A program made the position numbers and the translations under genes. Under the pieces are notes generated by a model that saw only the letters and a program-made list of their open reading frames with translations, was not told the origin of the DNA and ran no database searches. Positions 1 to 8,706 of a stretch of DNA of 64,000 bases are shown here, piece after piece. Source of the DNA: Chitinophagaceae bacterium (GTDB lineage Bacteria > Bacteroidota > Bacteroidia > Chitinophagales > Chitinophagaceae); contig SEAC01000006.1 in assembly GCA_004173235.1 (NCBI GenBank), forward strand, positions 1 to 64,000. Reading direction: 5' to 3'. The first letter of the stretch is position 1. Each line of letters starts with the position of its first letter.

Positions 1-123
1 CTACTCCTATTTGCAACATAGAAAGGGGGCTTACTTCGTAATAATACAGGCCTCCTCAACCCCACAAAGGCTCACAGCTCACAAAAACACCAAATTCTAT
101 CTTTACCGGACAGCAGTGATTAG

Positions 124-157
124 TTATTGGTTTATTCGTTTACTGGTTTATTGGTAT
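124..157. repeat. Single arm of the TTTATTGG-type intergenic repeat
   Basis: A run of GTTTATT/GTTTACTGG words. The same word family recurs as facing pairs at 10379-10505 and 13233-13325. It lies in a non-coding stretch (1-271) in which bases 1-120 show nothing I can name. Confidence 0.55.
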
Positions 158-171
158 CCAGGATGTACCAA

Positions 172-218
172 CCCTTAACCCCTTAACCCCTTAACTCCTT
201 AACCCCTTAACCCTTTAA
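172..218. repeat. Tandem octamer array (CCCCTTAA x6)
   Basis: Six nearly perfect copies of an 8-base unit, CCCCTTAA, directly upstream of the promoter of the first gene. It is non-coding, and one of about ten such short arrays found between genes in this window. Confidence 0.85.
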
Positions 219-243
219 CTCTACACCCCCTCAAATTCTTCCC

Positions 244-251
244 TACTTTTG
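244..251 (+). promoter_or_regulatory. Bacteroidota -7 box (TACTTTTG) for the glycosyltransferase gene
   Basis: Exact match to the TAnnTTTG consensus of the Bacteroidota primary sigma factor, 20 bases before the proposed TTG start. No clear TTTG -33 element is seen. Confidence 0.5.
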
Positions 252-271
252 GCGCCTAACTTTCCTGTGCA

Positions 272-1294
272 TTGAACGCATTTCCCCATGTTGCCATTGT
301 GATCCTGAACTGGAACGGGCGCCACTTCCTGGAGCAATTCCTGCCTTCCGTGCTGGCAACCGACTATCCCAATTTCACCGTGGTGCTGGCCGACAACGCA
401 TCGTCCGACGATTCGGTGGCCTTCACCCAAACCGCATTTCCATCCGTAGAAATACTGGAGCTTCCTGAAAACTATGGATTCGCGCGTGGCTACAACGAAG
501 CGCTTGCGCAGGTTAAGGCAGACTATTATGTATTGCTCAATTCCGACGTAGAAGTGACGCCGGGCTGGCTTTCGCCGATCATTGGCCTTCTCGAAACGAC
601 GCCGGGCGCAGCTGCATGTCAGCCGAAGTTGCTGGCATTCCATCAAAAGGATCACTTCGAATATGCCGGAGGAGCTGGCGGTTGGCTCGATGCGTTCGGC
701 TACCCGTTTTCGCGGGGGCGGATCTTTGATGTTACCGAAGCCGATCGGGGACAATACGATTCCGTGCAGTCGCTTTTCTGGGCCGGCGGGGCGGCGCTTT
801 TCGTGCGCGCATCGGTGTGGCACGAACTAGGCGGTCTCGACCCTTTCTTCTTCGCGCACCAAGAAGAGATCGATTTCTGCTGGCGCCTGCAGCGCGCGGG
901 CTACGGCGTGTACTGCTGCCCGCATTCGGTGGTATATCATGTTGGCGGGGGCACGCTGCCCAAAGGCAATTCGCGCAAGACCTTTCTTAACTTCCGCAAC
1001 AACCATATCATGATGGCGAAGAACCTTGCGCCGGCCGAGCGCTGGTGGAAGATCCCGTACCGCATCTTCCTCGACCAGGTAGCGGCCATCAAAGGTTTGC
1101 TGGGCGGCGACAGCGGCTACTTCATCGCGATCAACCGTGCGCACTTCGCATTTTATAAATGGCTGCTGGGAAAACGACGGCCCGACACGCTTCCAAAGCC
1201 GCGCCTCAGCAGCCTGCGGGGGGTGTATGCCGGGAGCATTATCTGGCAGCACTTTGCTCGAGGACGGAAGTTTTTTAGCGAAATCGTCAAATAG
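272..1294 (+). CDS. Glycosyltransferase family 2 (rhamnosyltransferase-like)
   Basis: A 340-residue GT-A type glycosyltransferase, expected to move a sugar from a nucleotide donor to a cell-surface glycan precursor at the inner face of the membrane. It opens with the GT2 signature ILNWNG (residues 11-16), followed by the nucleotide-binding ADNASSDDS at about 40-48 and an NSDVE metal-site motif near residue 91. Further on comes EEIDFCWRLQRAGY, typical of the WcaE/rhamnosyltransferase-like GT2 group (GT2_RfbF-like). There is no transmembrane segment. The TTG start is chosen because it directly precedes the conserved VAIVILNWNG strand and follows a TAnnTTTG box. Donor and acceptor cannot be told from sequence. 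The 5' neighbour lies outside the window. Confidence 0.88.
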   Translation: MNAFPHVAIVILNWNGRHFLEQFLPSVLATDYPNFTVVLADNASSDDSVAFTQTAFPSVEILELPENYGFARGYNEALAQVKADYYVLLNSDVEVTPGWLSPIIGLLETTPGAAACQPKLLAFHQKDHFEYAGGAGGWLDAFGYPFSRGRIFDVTEADRGQYDSVQSLFWAGGAALFVRASVWHELGGLDPFFFAHQEEIDFCWRLQRAGYGVYCCPHSVVYHVGGGTLPKGNSRKTFLNFRNNHIMMAKNLAPAERWWKIPYRIFLDQVAAIKGLLGGDSGYFIAINRAHFAFYKWLLGKRRPDTLPKPRLSSLRGVYAGSIIWQHFARGRKFFSEIVK

Positions 1295-1307
1295 TTTTCC
1301 ACCGGCT

Positions 1308-1339
1308 TTTGCAATTTGACACACAGCCCCTTATTTTTG
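1308..1339 (+). promoter_or_regulatory. Promoter TTTG-N20-TATTTTTG
   Basis: A -33 element TTTG at 1308-1311 and an exact -7 box at 1332-1339, 20 bases apart, lie 17 bases upstream of the ATG at 1357. This fits the Bacteroidota consensus and helps reject a longer ORF starting at 1309, inside the promoter. Confidence 0.65.
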
Positions 1340-1356
1340 CAACACAAATTTCAGGT

Positions 1357-1581
1357 ATGAATCAACAGCACGAATACCACGAGGAACTTCAGAAGGTGCA
1401 GGACCGCGACTTTACCCACAGCTGGGTGTCGTCGTCTGCATTCCTGTTCTACTTGTCGGTATTTTGCATGCTTGCATTTTTCTTTGGTAGCTGCTTCAAG
1501 TTGTACACGAAGCGCTATGAGAAAAACCGCATCGAGTCGACGGTGCAACCAAGCACGAAGTATATGCCGGAGTACAAATAA
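1357..1581 (+). CDS. Small single-pass membrane protein, unknown
   Basis: A 74-residue protein I do not recognise. The first 25 residues are hydrophilic (rich in His, Glu, Gln), followed by one strongly hydrophobic helix at about 27-47 that ends in GSCFK, and then a basic/polar tail. The ATG at 1357 was chosen over an upstream in-frame start because it lies just after the TTTG/TATTTTTG promoter. The protein is probably an inner-membrane protein with the tail outside or inside by an unknown rule. It stands alone between a glycosyltransferase and tRNA genes, so context gives no functional hint. Confidence 0.7.
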   Translation: MNQQHEYHEELQKVQDRDFTHSWVSSSAFLFYLSVFCMLAFFFGSCFKLYTKRYEKNRIESTVQPSTKYMPEYK

Positions 1582-1599
1582 ATTTTTTCGAAAAATTTG

Positions 1600-1628
1600 T
1601 TTGGAAAGAAAAAAGGCTCTTATATTTG
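1600..1628 (+). promoter_or_regulatory. tRNA promoter TTTG-N17-TATATTTG
   Basis: TTTG at 1600-1603 (a second TTTG at 1596-1599 would give N21) and an exact TATATTTG -7 box at 1621-1628, 47 bases upstream of tRNA-Gly. This is a textbook strong Bacteroidota promoter, likely driving tRNA-Gly and perhaps tRNA-Leu. Confidence 0.7.
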
Positions 1629-1675
1629 CAACCCGAAGTTCTTACAAAAATCAACGATAACAAGTTGATAATCAA

Positions 1676-1751
<76 letters not shown>

Positions 1752-1755
1752 AAAG

Positions 1756-1779
1756 ATCCCGACATTGTCGGGATTTTTT
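1756..1779 (+). terminator. Intrinsic terminator after tRNA-Gly
   Basis: Stem ATCCCGA/TCGGGAT with a 5-base loop, followed by TTTTT. It sits 5 bases after the tRNA, so tRNA-Leu may be partly read-through or have its own promoter. Confidence 0.8.
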
Positions 1780-1802
1780 ATTTACGGCATCTTTGCTGTA
1801 TT

Positions 1803-1888
1803 GCCCCGGTGGTGAAACTGGTAGACACGCCGGACTTAAAATCCTGTTCTCCGCAAGGGGAGTGCCGGTTCGATTCCGGCCCGGGGCA
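1803..1888 (+). tRNA. tRNA-Leu (anticodon TAA)
   Basis: Acceptor GCCCCGG pairs with CCGGGGC. The D-arm is GGTGAAACTGGTAGACA, the anticodon loop CTTAAAA, a long class II variable arm follows, and the T-loop is GGTTCGATTCC. Length is 86 bases; CCA is not encoded. Confidence 0.97.
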
Positions 1889-1952
1889 CAAATTACCGCT
1901 TCGATTCCTCCCGACCGTTCAGGGCCGAAGGTTCTTCGGGACTGAAATAAAC

Positions 1953-1975
1953 AAGCCGCTTCGCAGCGGCTTTCG
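1953..1975 (+). terminator. Hairpin terminator after tRNA-Leu
   Basis: AAGCCGCT and AGCGGCTT enclose a TCGC loop and are followed by a weak T stretch (TTTCGTATT). It is palindromic enough to work on both strands and also lies 3' of the small minus-strand ORF. Confidence 0.65.
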
Positions 1976-1978
1976 TAT

Positions 1979-2164
1979 TCAGAGCAAGCTTTGTTTTCTA
2001 AGCAGGCGCCCGATCAGCACGATTTTACGTCCATTCTCCAACCGCGCCAGCATCGATCCATTCCGGCCACGGATGCATTTCCCGTCGGATCGCCGAACGG
2101 CATTGCAACCTGCGCCTTTCAATGCAGGGTCCGTATTGCGATCACCCAGGTACCTGTACTCCAA
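1979..2164 (-). CDS. Possible 61-residue protein, unknown
   Basis: A TTG-started frame just downstream of, and on the same strand as, the gene ending at 2180. Its composition looks coding, not random: a short glycine/charged peptide with YRYLGDRNTDPALKG, a Cys pair about 12 apart (AGCNAV...GKCIRG), RGRNGSMLARLENG and a basic end RLLRKQ. I have an impression of similar tiny proteins in Bacteroidota but cannot name the family. The frame is open from just after the upstream stop, so translation by coupling is possible. No promoter or ribosome site was recognised. It may be spurious. Confidence 0.45.
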   Translation of the reverse strand: MEYRYLGDRNTDPALKGAGCNAVRRSDGKCIRGRNGSMLARLENGRKIVLIGRLLRKQSLL

Positions 2165-2179
2165 TCGAAACGCAGAATT

Positions 2180-3004
2180 CTAGTTAACGACGTATTGATA
2201 TTCTATTTTGCCTGTTAGCTGCTTGTAGCGGTTATACAACGCCTCGCGGGTCTTCAGTCCGCGTTCGTCGTATTGGTAGCGCCAGATGCTGTAGTTGGAA
2301 TTGTTGGCTGGAACGGTGATGCGCTGCACCACCCGCCCGGCATCGTCGTATTCGAACATGTATTCAGGAAGCAGCCGCTTCGCCTTTTCATTGAACCGCA
2401 CGATGTCGGTCATGCGTCCGGCGTCGTTGTAGTAGTAATACAATACTTCCTCGGGCATTGCGTTGCGCTTGAAGCGTTCTTCGCTCACCTGGCCCTTGTC
2501 GTCAACAACAATGCGCACTTCGGTTGAGTCGCTCCCGTTCTTGATCCGTACCATCCGCAGCGGCCTGTTGCCCGACCATTCCCAGCGGTGCTCTTCGCGT
2601 TGTACGAACTTGCCCGACGAATCGGACGTTTCATTCAGCGCGCGCTCCAGTTGCCCGGCTGCATTATACATGTAAGTGGTTGCCGAACGGGTGGCCTCAC
2701 TGCTGTCGGTGGTGCGTATCACGCGTCCCTGTTCATCGAGGTAGGTTCGGAGTACGGTGTAATTCGAGTCGAGTGCCGTGCTCGTGGTAAGCACGTTCCC
2801 GCTGAACTCCTGCTGCACGGCCAGCACATCGCTCTTGCTGCCATCGGCATCGAAGCTCGTTACGACCACGGAGCGCACGGCAAGCGCACGATAGCGCTTC
2901 ATCTGCTCGTTGGTTTCACGCGTGCCCACTATATCCTTGTAGTAGTATTGCGCCGAAGAGGCAAGGGAAACGGACGCAAGCAGCAAGGAAAGAAGGAATT
3001 TCAT
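2180..3004 (-). CDS. Secreted YD-repeat-like protein, unknown
   Basis: A 274-residue exported protein. The ATG at 3004 is chosen because it opens a clear Sec signal peptide (MKFLLSLLLASVSLASSAQ); a longer upstream frame would bury it. The mature part is a series of beta-strand repeats with YxYxxxGRxxxxxx spacing, seen as LDEQGRVIRT, YNAAGQLERAL, YYNDAGRMTDIVRF, FEYDDAGRVVQRIT and YQYDERGLKTREALY. These recall single YD/RHS-type repeats but without the large RHS core or a toxin end. It is probably a small periplasmic or surface beta-repeat protein. Function unknown. Confidence 0.78.
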   Translation of the reverse strand: MKFLLSLLLASVSLASSAQYYYKDIVGTRETNEQMKRYRALAVRSVVVTSFDADGSKSDVLAVQQEFSGNVLTTSTALDSNYTVLRTYLDEQGRVIRTTDSSEATRSATTYMYNAAGQLERALNETSDSSGKFVQREEHRWEWSGNRPLRMVRIKNGSDSTEVRIVVDDKGQVSEERFKRNAMPEEVLYYYYNDAGRMTDIVRFNEKAKRLLPEYMFEYDDAGRVVQRITVPANNSNYSIWRYQYDERGLKTREALYNRYKQLTGKIEYQYVVN

Positions 3005-3106
3005 CCGGGTATTGTTTGTTCCCAAAAATACGCCTTGCTTTGCCACCGGCTTGACAACAAAGTGTTGCAACCATTTTCCCTTACTTATTTTTAACAAAAA
3101 TCAGAC

Positions 3107-4171
3107 GTGTCGCACCAACCCGAACGCGCCGAGAAAAATTGCCTTAACTGCGGGACGGAAGTTGCCGGACGGTTTTGCCAGCAATGTGGCCAGGAGAACA
3201 TCGTGACCCGCCAGAGTGCTTGGTCGTTGATTACGCATTTTATCTACGACATCTTTCACTTCGACGGGAAGTTCTTCGAAACCCTCAAGTTCCTGCTCTT
3301 TCGCCCCGGCAAAGTGCCGAAGGAATATATCGCGGGGCGCCGGCAATCGTACCTGGATCCCATCCGGATGTACCTTTTTACCTCTGCGGTGTTCTTCCTG
3401 ATCTTTGCATCCGTCAACAACGTGAAGGTAGGCTCTGGTAATCTCACCGGCACCTACCTGTCGCGTGCGGAGCGCTACGATATCGCATCGCAACTTTCCG
3501 TGCGCAGGAACGACAGCAATGCAACGCGCGCCATTCCCGTGCTCCTCGACACCTCAAGAGCCGTATTCCTTCAAGTAGACTCCACCGGGCGTAAGGATTC
3601 TGTGTTCGACCTCAAGAACGTGCGCTACGTCTACTCAATCGACCCGATGGATAGCATGCGCGCATCCAACTTTGAAATCGACCTCGGCAACGGTTGGCTG
3701 GGGCGCACCGTGCGCAAGCGCGTAGATCACTTCAACGAGCGCTTTGCCGACGACCGGCGCGCCGCTAAGGCGGCGTTCATCCAGGATATTCTTCACAGGC
3801 TTCCATACCTGCTCTTCGTGTCGCTTCCATTCTTCGCGTTGCTGCTCAAGCTGCTTTACCGCCGGCGCAAGAATTTCTACTACGCCGACCACCTCGTATT
3901 CACGCTGTATCACTATATCTTCAACTTCATACTGCTGCTGGTCATGCTGATCATCGCGCGATTCAACACAGGCGGATGGCGCATCGGCACCTGGATCAAC
4001 ATGGCTTTGCTACTGTATGGACTGTGGTCACTCTTTAGAGGAATGCGCACGTTTTATGGGCAGAAGTGGGGACGCACGCTTGCTAAATTCCTGCTGCTGA
4101 ATTTCCTGGCCTTTTTCGTAACGTCATTGCTCTTCATCATCTTCCTGTTCATTTCGGCTATTCAATTCTGA
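3107..4171 (+). CDS. DUF3667 family zinc-ribbon membrane protein
   Basis: A 354-residue protein with a short N-terminal zinc ribbon (Cys12, Cys15, Cys24, Cys27, as CLNCG...CQQCGQ). It is followed by the DUF3667 signature region (FHFDGKFFETLKFLLFRPGK, then EYIAGRRQSYLDPIRMYLF) and a membrane segment at about 90-105. A polar, probably periplasmic, stretch to about residue 220 leads to four more hydrophobic helices at the C end. GTG start at 3107. The family is common in Bacteroidota, with no known reaction. The next gene, mazG, begins only 3 bases after its stop, so the two may be co-transcribed. Confidence 0.85.
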   Translation: MSHQPERAEKNCLNCGTEVAGRFCQQCGQENIVTRQSAWSLITHFIYDIFHFDGKFFETLKFLLFRPGKVPKEYIAGRRQSYLDPIRMYLFTSAVFFLIFASVNNVKVGSGNLTGTYLSRAERYDIASQLSVRRNDSNATRAIPVLLDTSRAVFLQVDSTGRKDSVFDLKNVRYVYSIDPMDSMRASNFEIDLGNGWLGRTVRKRVDHFNERFADDRRAAKAAFIQDILHRLPYLLFVSLPFFALLLKLLYRRRKNFYYADHLVFTLYHYIFNFILLLVMLIIARFNTGGWRIGTWINMALLLYGLWSLFRGMRTFYGQKWGRTLAKFLLLNFLAFFVTSLLFIIFLFISAIQF

Positions 4172-4174
4172 TCT

Positions 4175-4945
4175 ATGACTCCTGACCAAACTGCATTTGC
4201 CCGACTGGTGACCATTATGGACGAACTGCGCGAGCAGTGCCCGTGGGATCGTAAGCAGACCATCCAGAGCCTGCGCCAGATGACGCTGGAAGAAACCTAC
4301 GAGCTGGCAGATGCGATCACCGACGAAGACTGGAAAGGTATCCGGGAAGAACTTGGAGACCTGCTGCTGCACATCGTTTTTTACGCCCGCATCGGTCGCG
4401 AGCAAAGCAAGTTCACCCTCGACGAAGTGATCAACGGCATTTGCGAAAAGCTGATCACACGGCATCCGCATATCTACGGAGACGTGAAGGTGGAGAACGC
4501 CGATGACGTGAAGCGCAACTGGGAGCAGATCAAATTGAAAGAAGGCAAGACCTCCATTCTGTCGGGCGTTCCAAAGACGCTGCCCGCACTCGTGAAGGCG
4601 ATGCGCCTCCAGGAAAAGGCAAAGCAGGTAGGCTTTGAATGGGAAAACAAAGACCAGGTTTGGGTGAAGGTGGAAGAGGAACTGCGCGAATTGCAGGAAG
4701 CGCAGGACGAAGGCGATCCTAAAAAGATCGAGGAGGAGTTCGGCGATGTGCTGTTCTCCCTGGTGAACTTCGCACGGTTTTTGAATGTCGATGCCGAGAA
4801 CGCATTGGCTGTCACCAATAACAAATTCACCGCTCGTTTCACCAGCATGGAAGATCGTGCGCGCGCCAAAGGCCGCTCGCTCAACGATATGAACCTCGAG
4901 GAAATGGATGCACTCTGGAACGAGATCAAACGCGAACGATCGTGA
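4175..4945 (+). CDS. mazG: Nucleoside triphosphate pyrophosphohydrolase MazG
   Basis: A 256-residue, two-domain MazG. It hydrolyses (d)NTPs to NMP and pyrophosphate, clearing non-standard nucleotides and, in E. coli, modulating (p)ppGpp. Both all-alpha MazG domains show the ExxE-12/28-ExxD metal motif: EETYELADAI with REELGDLLLHIVFYA in the first half, and EEELREL with EEEFGDVLFSLVNFARF in the second. The N end (LVTIMDELREQCPWDRKQT) is the classic MazG opening and fixes the ATG start. Its last 4 bases overlap the start of the following kinase gene (GTGA), a translational-coupling arrangement. Confidence 0.96.
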   Translation: MTPDQTAFARLVTIMDELREQCPWDRKQTIQSLRQMTLEETYELADAITDEDWKGIREELGDLLLHIVFYARIGREQSKFTLDEVINGICEKLITRHPHIYGDVKVENADDVKRNWEQIKLKEGKTSILSGVPKTLPALVKAMRLQEKAKQVGFEWENKDQVWVKVEEELRELQEAQDEGDPKKIEEEFGDVLFSLVNFARFLNVDAENALAVTNNKFTARFTSMEDRARAKGRSLNDMNLEEMDALWNEIKRERS

Positions 4946-7900
4946 ACGCACCGAACAGCAACCGACGACTGCCCAGGCAGGCCCTCCTGTATACGGCTGC
5001 GGCATTGCTGTTCCTTTCCATCCTTACCGGCATCTACTTCCACGAGCAACCTTCGATGGAGCGCGAGCAGCGCAGGCTCGAACAATACCTGCACAACGCT
5101 GAAGCAGACTTCAGCGGTCTTCTGGCTGATAGCGCGCTCCTGCAGCGGCTGGCACTCGGGCATGAAGATGAAGCCGAATTCAACACGCTCCTCGACAAGC
5201 CTTATGGTCTTTTTCTTTACACCCCCCAGCTCGATCTTGTTTATTGGAATAACCAGCGCATGCAGCCCCCGAAGCTGCAGGCCGGATGGCGGGCCGGCAC
5301 CGCGTTTCAATCGCTATCCAATGGATATTTCGTGACCGTGAGCCGTCCTTTTCGTTTGCCCGCCACCGGCAGGCAAATGTGGGCTGTAGCAGTGATCCCG
5401 ATACAATATCATTTCGGCTACCAGCACTCGAGCTACCTGAAATCCTACTTCGCACACGATGCCGAGGCCGGCCAACGGATAGAGGTGTCGCTAGAAAAGA
5501 CGCCCTTCGTGGTGCGCGATGCGAGTACGCAACGCCTCTTTTACCTGAAGGCCCACGATACGTCGCCGGGCAGTAAAGTAGATGCCGTGACCGCACTGCT
5601 GCGCATACTCGCGTTCACTTTACTGCTCGCCTACATTCATTTTCTAGCGCAACGGGTAACGCGCCAACAAGGGAAGGTGCGGGGGATTCTCTTTCTCGCC
5701 GTTGTGTTGGTGGCTGTGCGTGCACTGCTGCTGTTCTGGCCTGCGCTGTTTGCGTTCCGGCAATTTTCTCTGTTCGATCCAACGATCTACAGCAAGAACT
5801 TCCTGCTTCGTTCCCTCGGCGACCTGCTGACCACTTCGCTCTTTTTTTGCTGGCTCACGGTTTTTGTGTGGTATCGCCTCGGGCCCGAAGGAAAGCTGCA
5901 TCCCTGGTTTGCCGGCAAACGCCTGCTGCCGGTGGGCATTGCAGCGATCTTCCTCCTTATGATCGGCAGTTTCCAGTTTGCCAACGTGGTGCGCTCACTC
6001 GTAGCCGACTCGCAGATATCTTTCAACGTAATCGATTTCTTCAGCCTCGATGCGTATACCGTTGTAGGCTTCCTCGTGCTCGCGCTGCTGACGCTTTCCT
6101 TCTATTACTTTACCCGGATACTATACCGCGTGATCTTCCCGGCATTCGAAGGGAGGATGACCTTCGTCTATTTCGCGCTCGCTTTCATGGGTCTTCTCTT
6201 TCTCACGCTACGCAGTGGCAACAAGGTGGTATTGTTTCATTTGCCGGTGCTGGTGTGGCTGATGTGCTACACGGCGCTCGTAAGCCGCGGCCACTTTTTC
6301 ATCAATCGTTTCCGCATTACCATCGCCGGCGTGCTGTTTTGGATATTCGTATTCTCCGTTTCGCTGGCCATCGTTATCCTTGGTGAAAACCGGCAGAAGG
6401 AGATCGAGTTTCGCAAAGCGATGGCGGTGAAGTACGACGAGCTCACCGATCCTTCGAGCGAACACACCCTCAGCACCGCGCTTGCTTATCTCGACAATGA
6501 TTTCCTCGTCGCCAACTTCCCGCGTTTCCAGAACGGGCAGCAAAACCGCATCCTGCGCGACAGCATCATCAGCGAAAATATCATGGGCTATCTCAGTCGC
6601 TACGAGACGCGCATCTTCGTTTTCGATGCGGGGAACAGCCCGGTCAACAACAGCGACAGTGCAAGCTTTGCAGAGCTGAACAACCTCTTCACTGTGCAAA
6701 GCCGCGCCACCAGGGTGCCCGATCTTTCTTATTTCGAAACCGCTTACAACCAATTCACTTACATCACAAAGCGGCGCATCAGCGATTCAAGCGGCACACG
6801 CGGCACTTTCTTCATCGTGAGCACACCGAGGAAATACAATTCCGAAGCGCTTTATCCCGAACTCTTCCGGCGCACGGGGCAGGCCGATGCCGAAAACTCG
6901 TCGGTGTATGCGTATGCCATTTACTCCAACGGCTTGCTCGTGCTTTCCAGCAACAAGTATTCATTCAAGATCAACCTTTCGCCGCGCGAAGTGCCTGTGG
7001 AGGAATACGAGCGGCGCAGGAATGGCAGCTTCGACGAGCTCTGGTACCGCGCAAGTGGCTCCAAGGTTGTCGTCATTGCCAAGCAGCGCGATACACTGCT
7101 GGAAAGCATCACGCTCTTCTCGTACCTCTTTTGCGCCTTCCTGTTTCTCGTTGGCCTGATGCGCCTCCTGCTCTTCCTGCTGCAGGCAAGCGAAGAATGG
7201 CGCTCGATGCATTTCTTCCAGCTCAACATCCGATCGCAGGTGCACGGCACGATCATCTTCATCAGCATCTTTTCATTTCTGGTGATCGGCATCGCAACCA
7301 TTTCTTTTTTCGTGGCGCGTTACCAGCGCAACAACGTTGACAAGCTGAGTCGCACGGCAGGCATCGTTACCAAGGAGCTGCAACAGCGCGTGCTTGCGGG
7401 CAAGCCGATCGGCGCGAGCCTGCTTGAAGAAGACTCGCTCAGCGGGCAGGGCTTGCAAAACCTGATCAACGAGATCGCTGCGATACACAACGTTGATGTA
7501 AATCTCTACGACCCCCAGGGAACGTTGCAGGTGTCTTCGGAGCCGGAGGTTTACAAGCGGGGTCTACTGAGTACACGTATCCATCCTGTGGCCTGGTATC
7601 ACCTTGCACGACTGCGCGAGATACAATTCGTGCAGGAAGAGCGCCTGAGCTCGCTGCGTTACATGAGCATCTATTCAGCCATCACCAACAAGAAAGGGGA
7701 GGTGTATGCGTATCTCAATATTCCTTACTTCCTCTCTCAGATCGATCTCAACCAGGAGATATCGAACTTCCTCGTGACGATCATCAACCTCAATGCATTC
7801 ATTTTCCTTATCGCCGGCATCATAGCCTTGTTCATCACCAACCGCATTACGCAGTCGTTTTCGTTGATAGGTGATAAGATGCGCGCCATAAACCTCGGGC

Positions 7901-8700
7901 AGCGCAACGAAGAGATCGAGTGGCCACGCAACGACGAGATTGGAGTGCTGGTGGAGCAATACAACCGGATGGTGCGACAGCTTGAGGAAAGCGCCGGTGC
8001 ATTGGCCCGAAGCGAAAGGGAAGGGGCATGGCGCGAAATGGCACGTCAGGTAGCCCATGAGATCAAGAATCCGCTTACGCCGATGAAGCTAAGCATACAG
8101 TTCCTGCAGCGGGCCGTAAGTGCCAACCAGCCGAATGTTCAGGAGCTTACCACTAGTGTTGCGAAAACCCTCATCGAGCAGATCGATCACCTTGCAAAGA
8201 TATCTTCCGACTTTGCGCGCTTTGCCAACATCGGCAACCGCCAGCTCGAATACTTCGACCTGCACGACGTGCTGCGCAGCCTCGAAGCGTTGTATGTGAC
8301 CAACCCTAAGCTGGAATGGAACTGGGAGCGGCTGCGTCAACCGCTGCGCATCTATGCCGACCGTACGCACATGGTGCGCCTTTTCACCAACCTCGTGACG
8401 AATGCAGTGGAAGCCTGCGCTGCGATTCCCGGCTGCCGGATCACGCTTATTGAAACTGTGTCGGGAGGTTCAGTACTTGTAGAAGTACGGGACAATGGCG
8501 AAGGTATCCCGGACGAGATGCAGGAAAAGATATTCACGCCCAACTTCACCACCAAGACTTCCGGAACCGGCCTGGGCCTCGCCATGTGCAAAAGCATCGT
8601 GGAACAGGCGGGCGGCCGCATCTGGTTTGAAACAGAGAAGGGGAAAGGCACTTCGTTCTTCGTAGAACTGCCCCTGGCGGACGAAAAGACCGAATCCTGA
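4942..8700 (+). CDS. Giant NtrY-like membrane sensor histidine kinase
   Basis: A 1252-residue sensor kinase, twice the usual size. The N-terminal half has one helix at about 12-30, a sensor stretch, and then a block of about seven closely spaced transmembrane helices (about 210-480). A second extracellular region follows, then two further helix pairs near 720-790 and about 930-965. Next come a HAMP linker (NRITQSFSLIGDKMRAI), a HisKA helix with phospho-acceptor His1039 (AHEIKNPLTPMK, the NtrY/PilS type) and a complete HATPase_c (NAVEA, DNGEGIP, TSGTGLGLAMCKSI). The GTG start overlaps the mazG stop. No response regulator lies beside it, so its partner must be elsewhere. The signal is unknown; NtrY kin sense nitrogen or envelope state. 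Confidence 0.9.
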   Translation: MNAPNSNRRLPRQALLYTAAALLFLSILTGIYFHEQPSMEREQRRLEQYLHNAEADFSGLLADSALLQRLALGHEDEAEFNTLLDKPYGLFLYTPQLDLVYWNNQRMQPPKLQAGWRAGTAFQSLSNGYFVTVSRPFRLPATGRQMWAVAVIPIQYHFGYQHSSYLKSYFAHDAEAGQRIEVSLEKTPFVVRDASTQRLFYLKAHDTSPGSKVDAVTALLRILAFTLLLAYIHFLAQRVTRQQGKVRGILFLAVVLVAVRALLLFWPALFAFRQFSLFDPTIYSKNFLLRSLGDLLTTSLFFCWLTVFVWYRLGPEGKLHPWFAGKRLLPVGIAAIFLLMIGSFQFANVVRSLVADSQISFNVIDFFSLDAYTVVGFLVLALLTLSFYYFTRILYRVIFPAFEGRMTFVYFALAFMGLLFLTLRSGNKVVLFHLPVLVWLMCYTALVSRGHFFINRFRITIAGVLFWIFVFSVSLAIVILGENRQKEIEFRKAMAVKYDELTDPSSEHTLSTALAYLDNDFLVANFPRFQNGQQNRILRDSIISENIMGYLSRYETRIFVFDAGNSPVNNSDSASFAELNNLFTVQSRATRVPDLSYFETAYNQFTYITKRRISDSSGTRGTFFIVSTPRKYNSEALYPELFRRTGQADAENSSVYAYAIYSNGLLVLSSNKYSFKINLSPREVPVEEYERRRNGSFDELWYRASGSKVVVIAKQRDTLLESITLFSYLFCAFLFLVGLMRLLLFLLQASEEWRSMHFFQLNIRSQVHGTIIFISIFSFLVIGIATISFFVARYQRNNVDKLSRTAGIVTKELQQRVLAGKPIGASLLEEDSLSGQGLQNLINEIAAIHNVDVNLYDPQGTLQVSSEPEVYKRGLLSTRIHPVAWYHLARLREIQFVQEERLSSLRYMSIYSAITNKKGEVYAYLNIPYFLSQIDLNQEISNFLVTIINLNAFIFLIAGIIALFITNRITQSFSLIGDKMRAINLGQRNEEIEWPRNDEIGVLVEQYNRMVRQLEESAGALARSEREGAWREMARQVAHEIKNPLTPMKLSIQFLQRAVSANQPNVQELTTSVAKTLIEQIDHLAKISSDFARFANIGNRQLEYFDLHDVLRSLEALYVTNPKLEWNWERLRQPLRIYADRTHMVRLFTNLVTNAVEACAAIPGCRITLIETVSGGSVLVEVRDNGEGIPDEMQEKIFTPNFTTKTSGTGLGLAMCKSIVEQAGGRIWFETEKGKGTSFFVELPLADEKTES

Positions 8701-8706
8701 TTCAGC

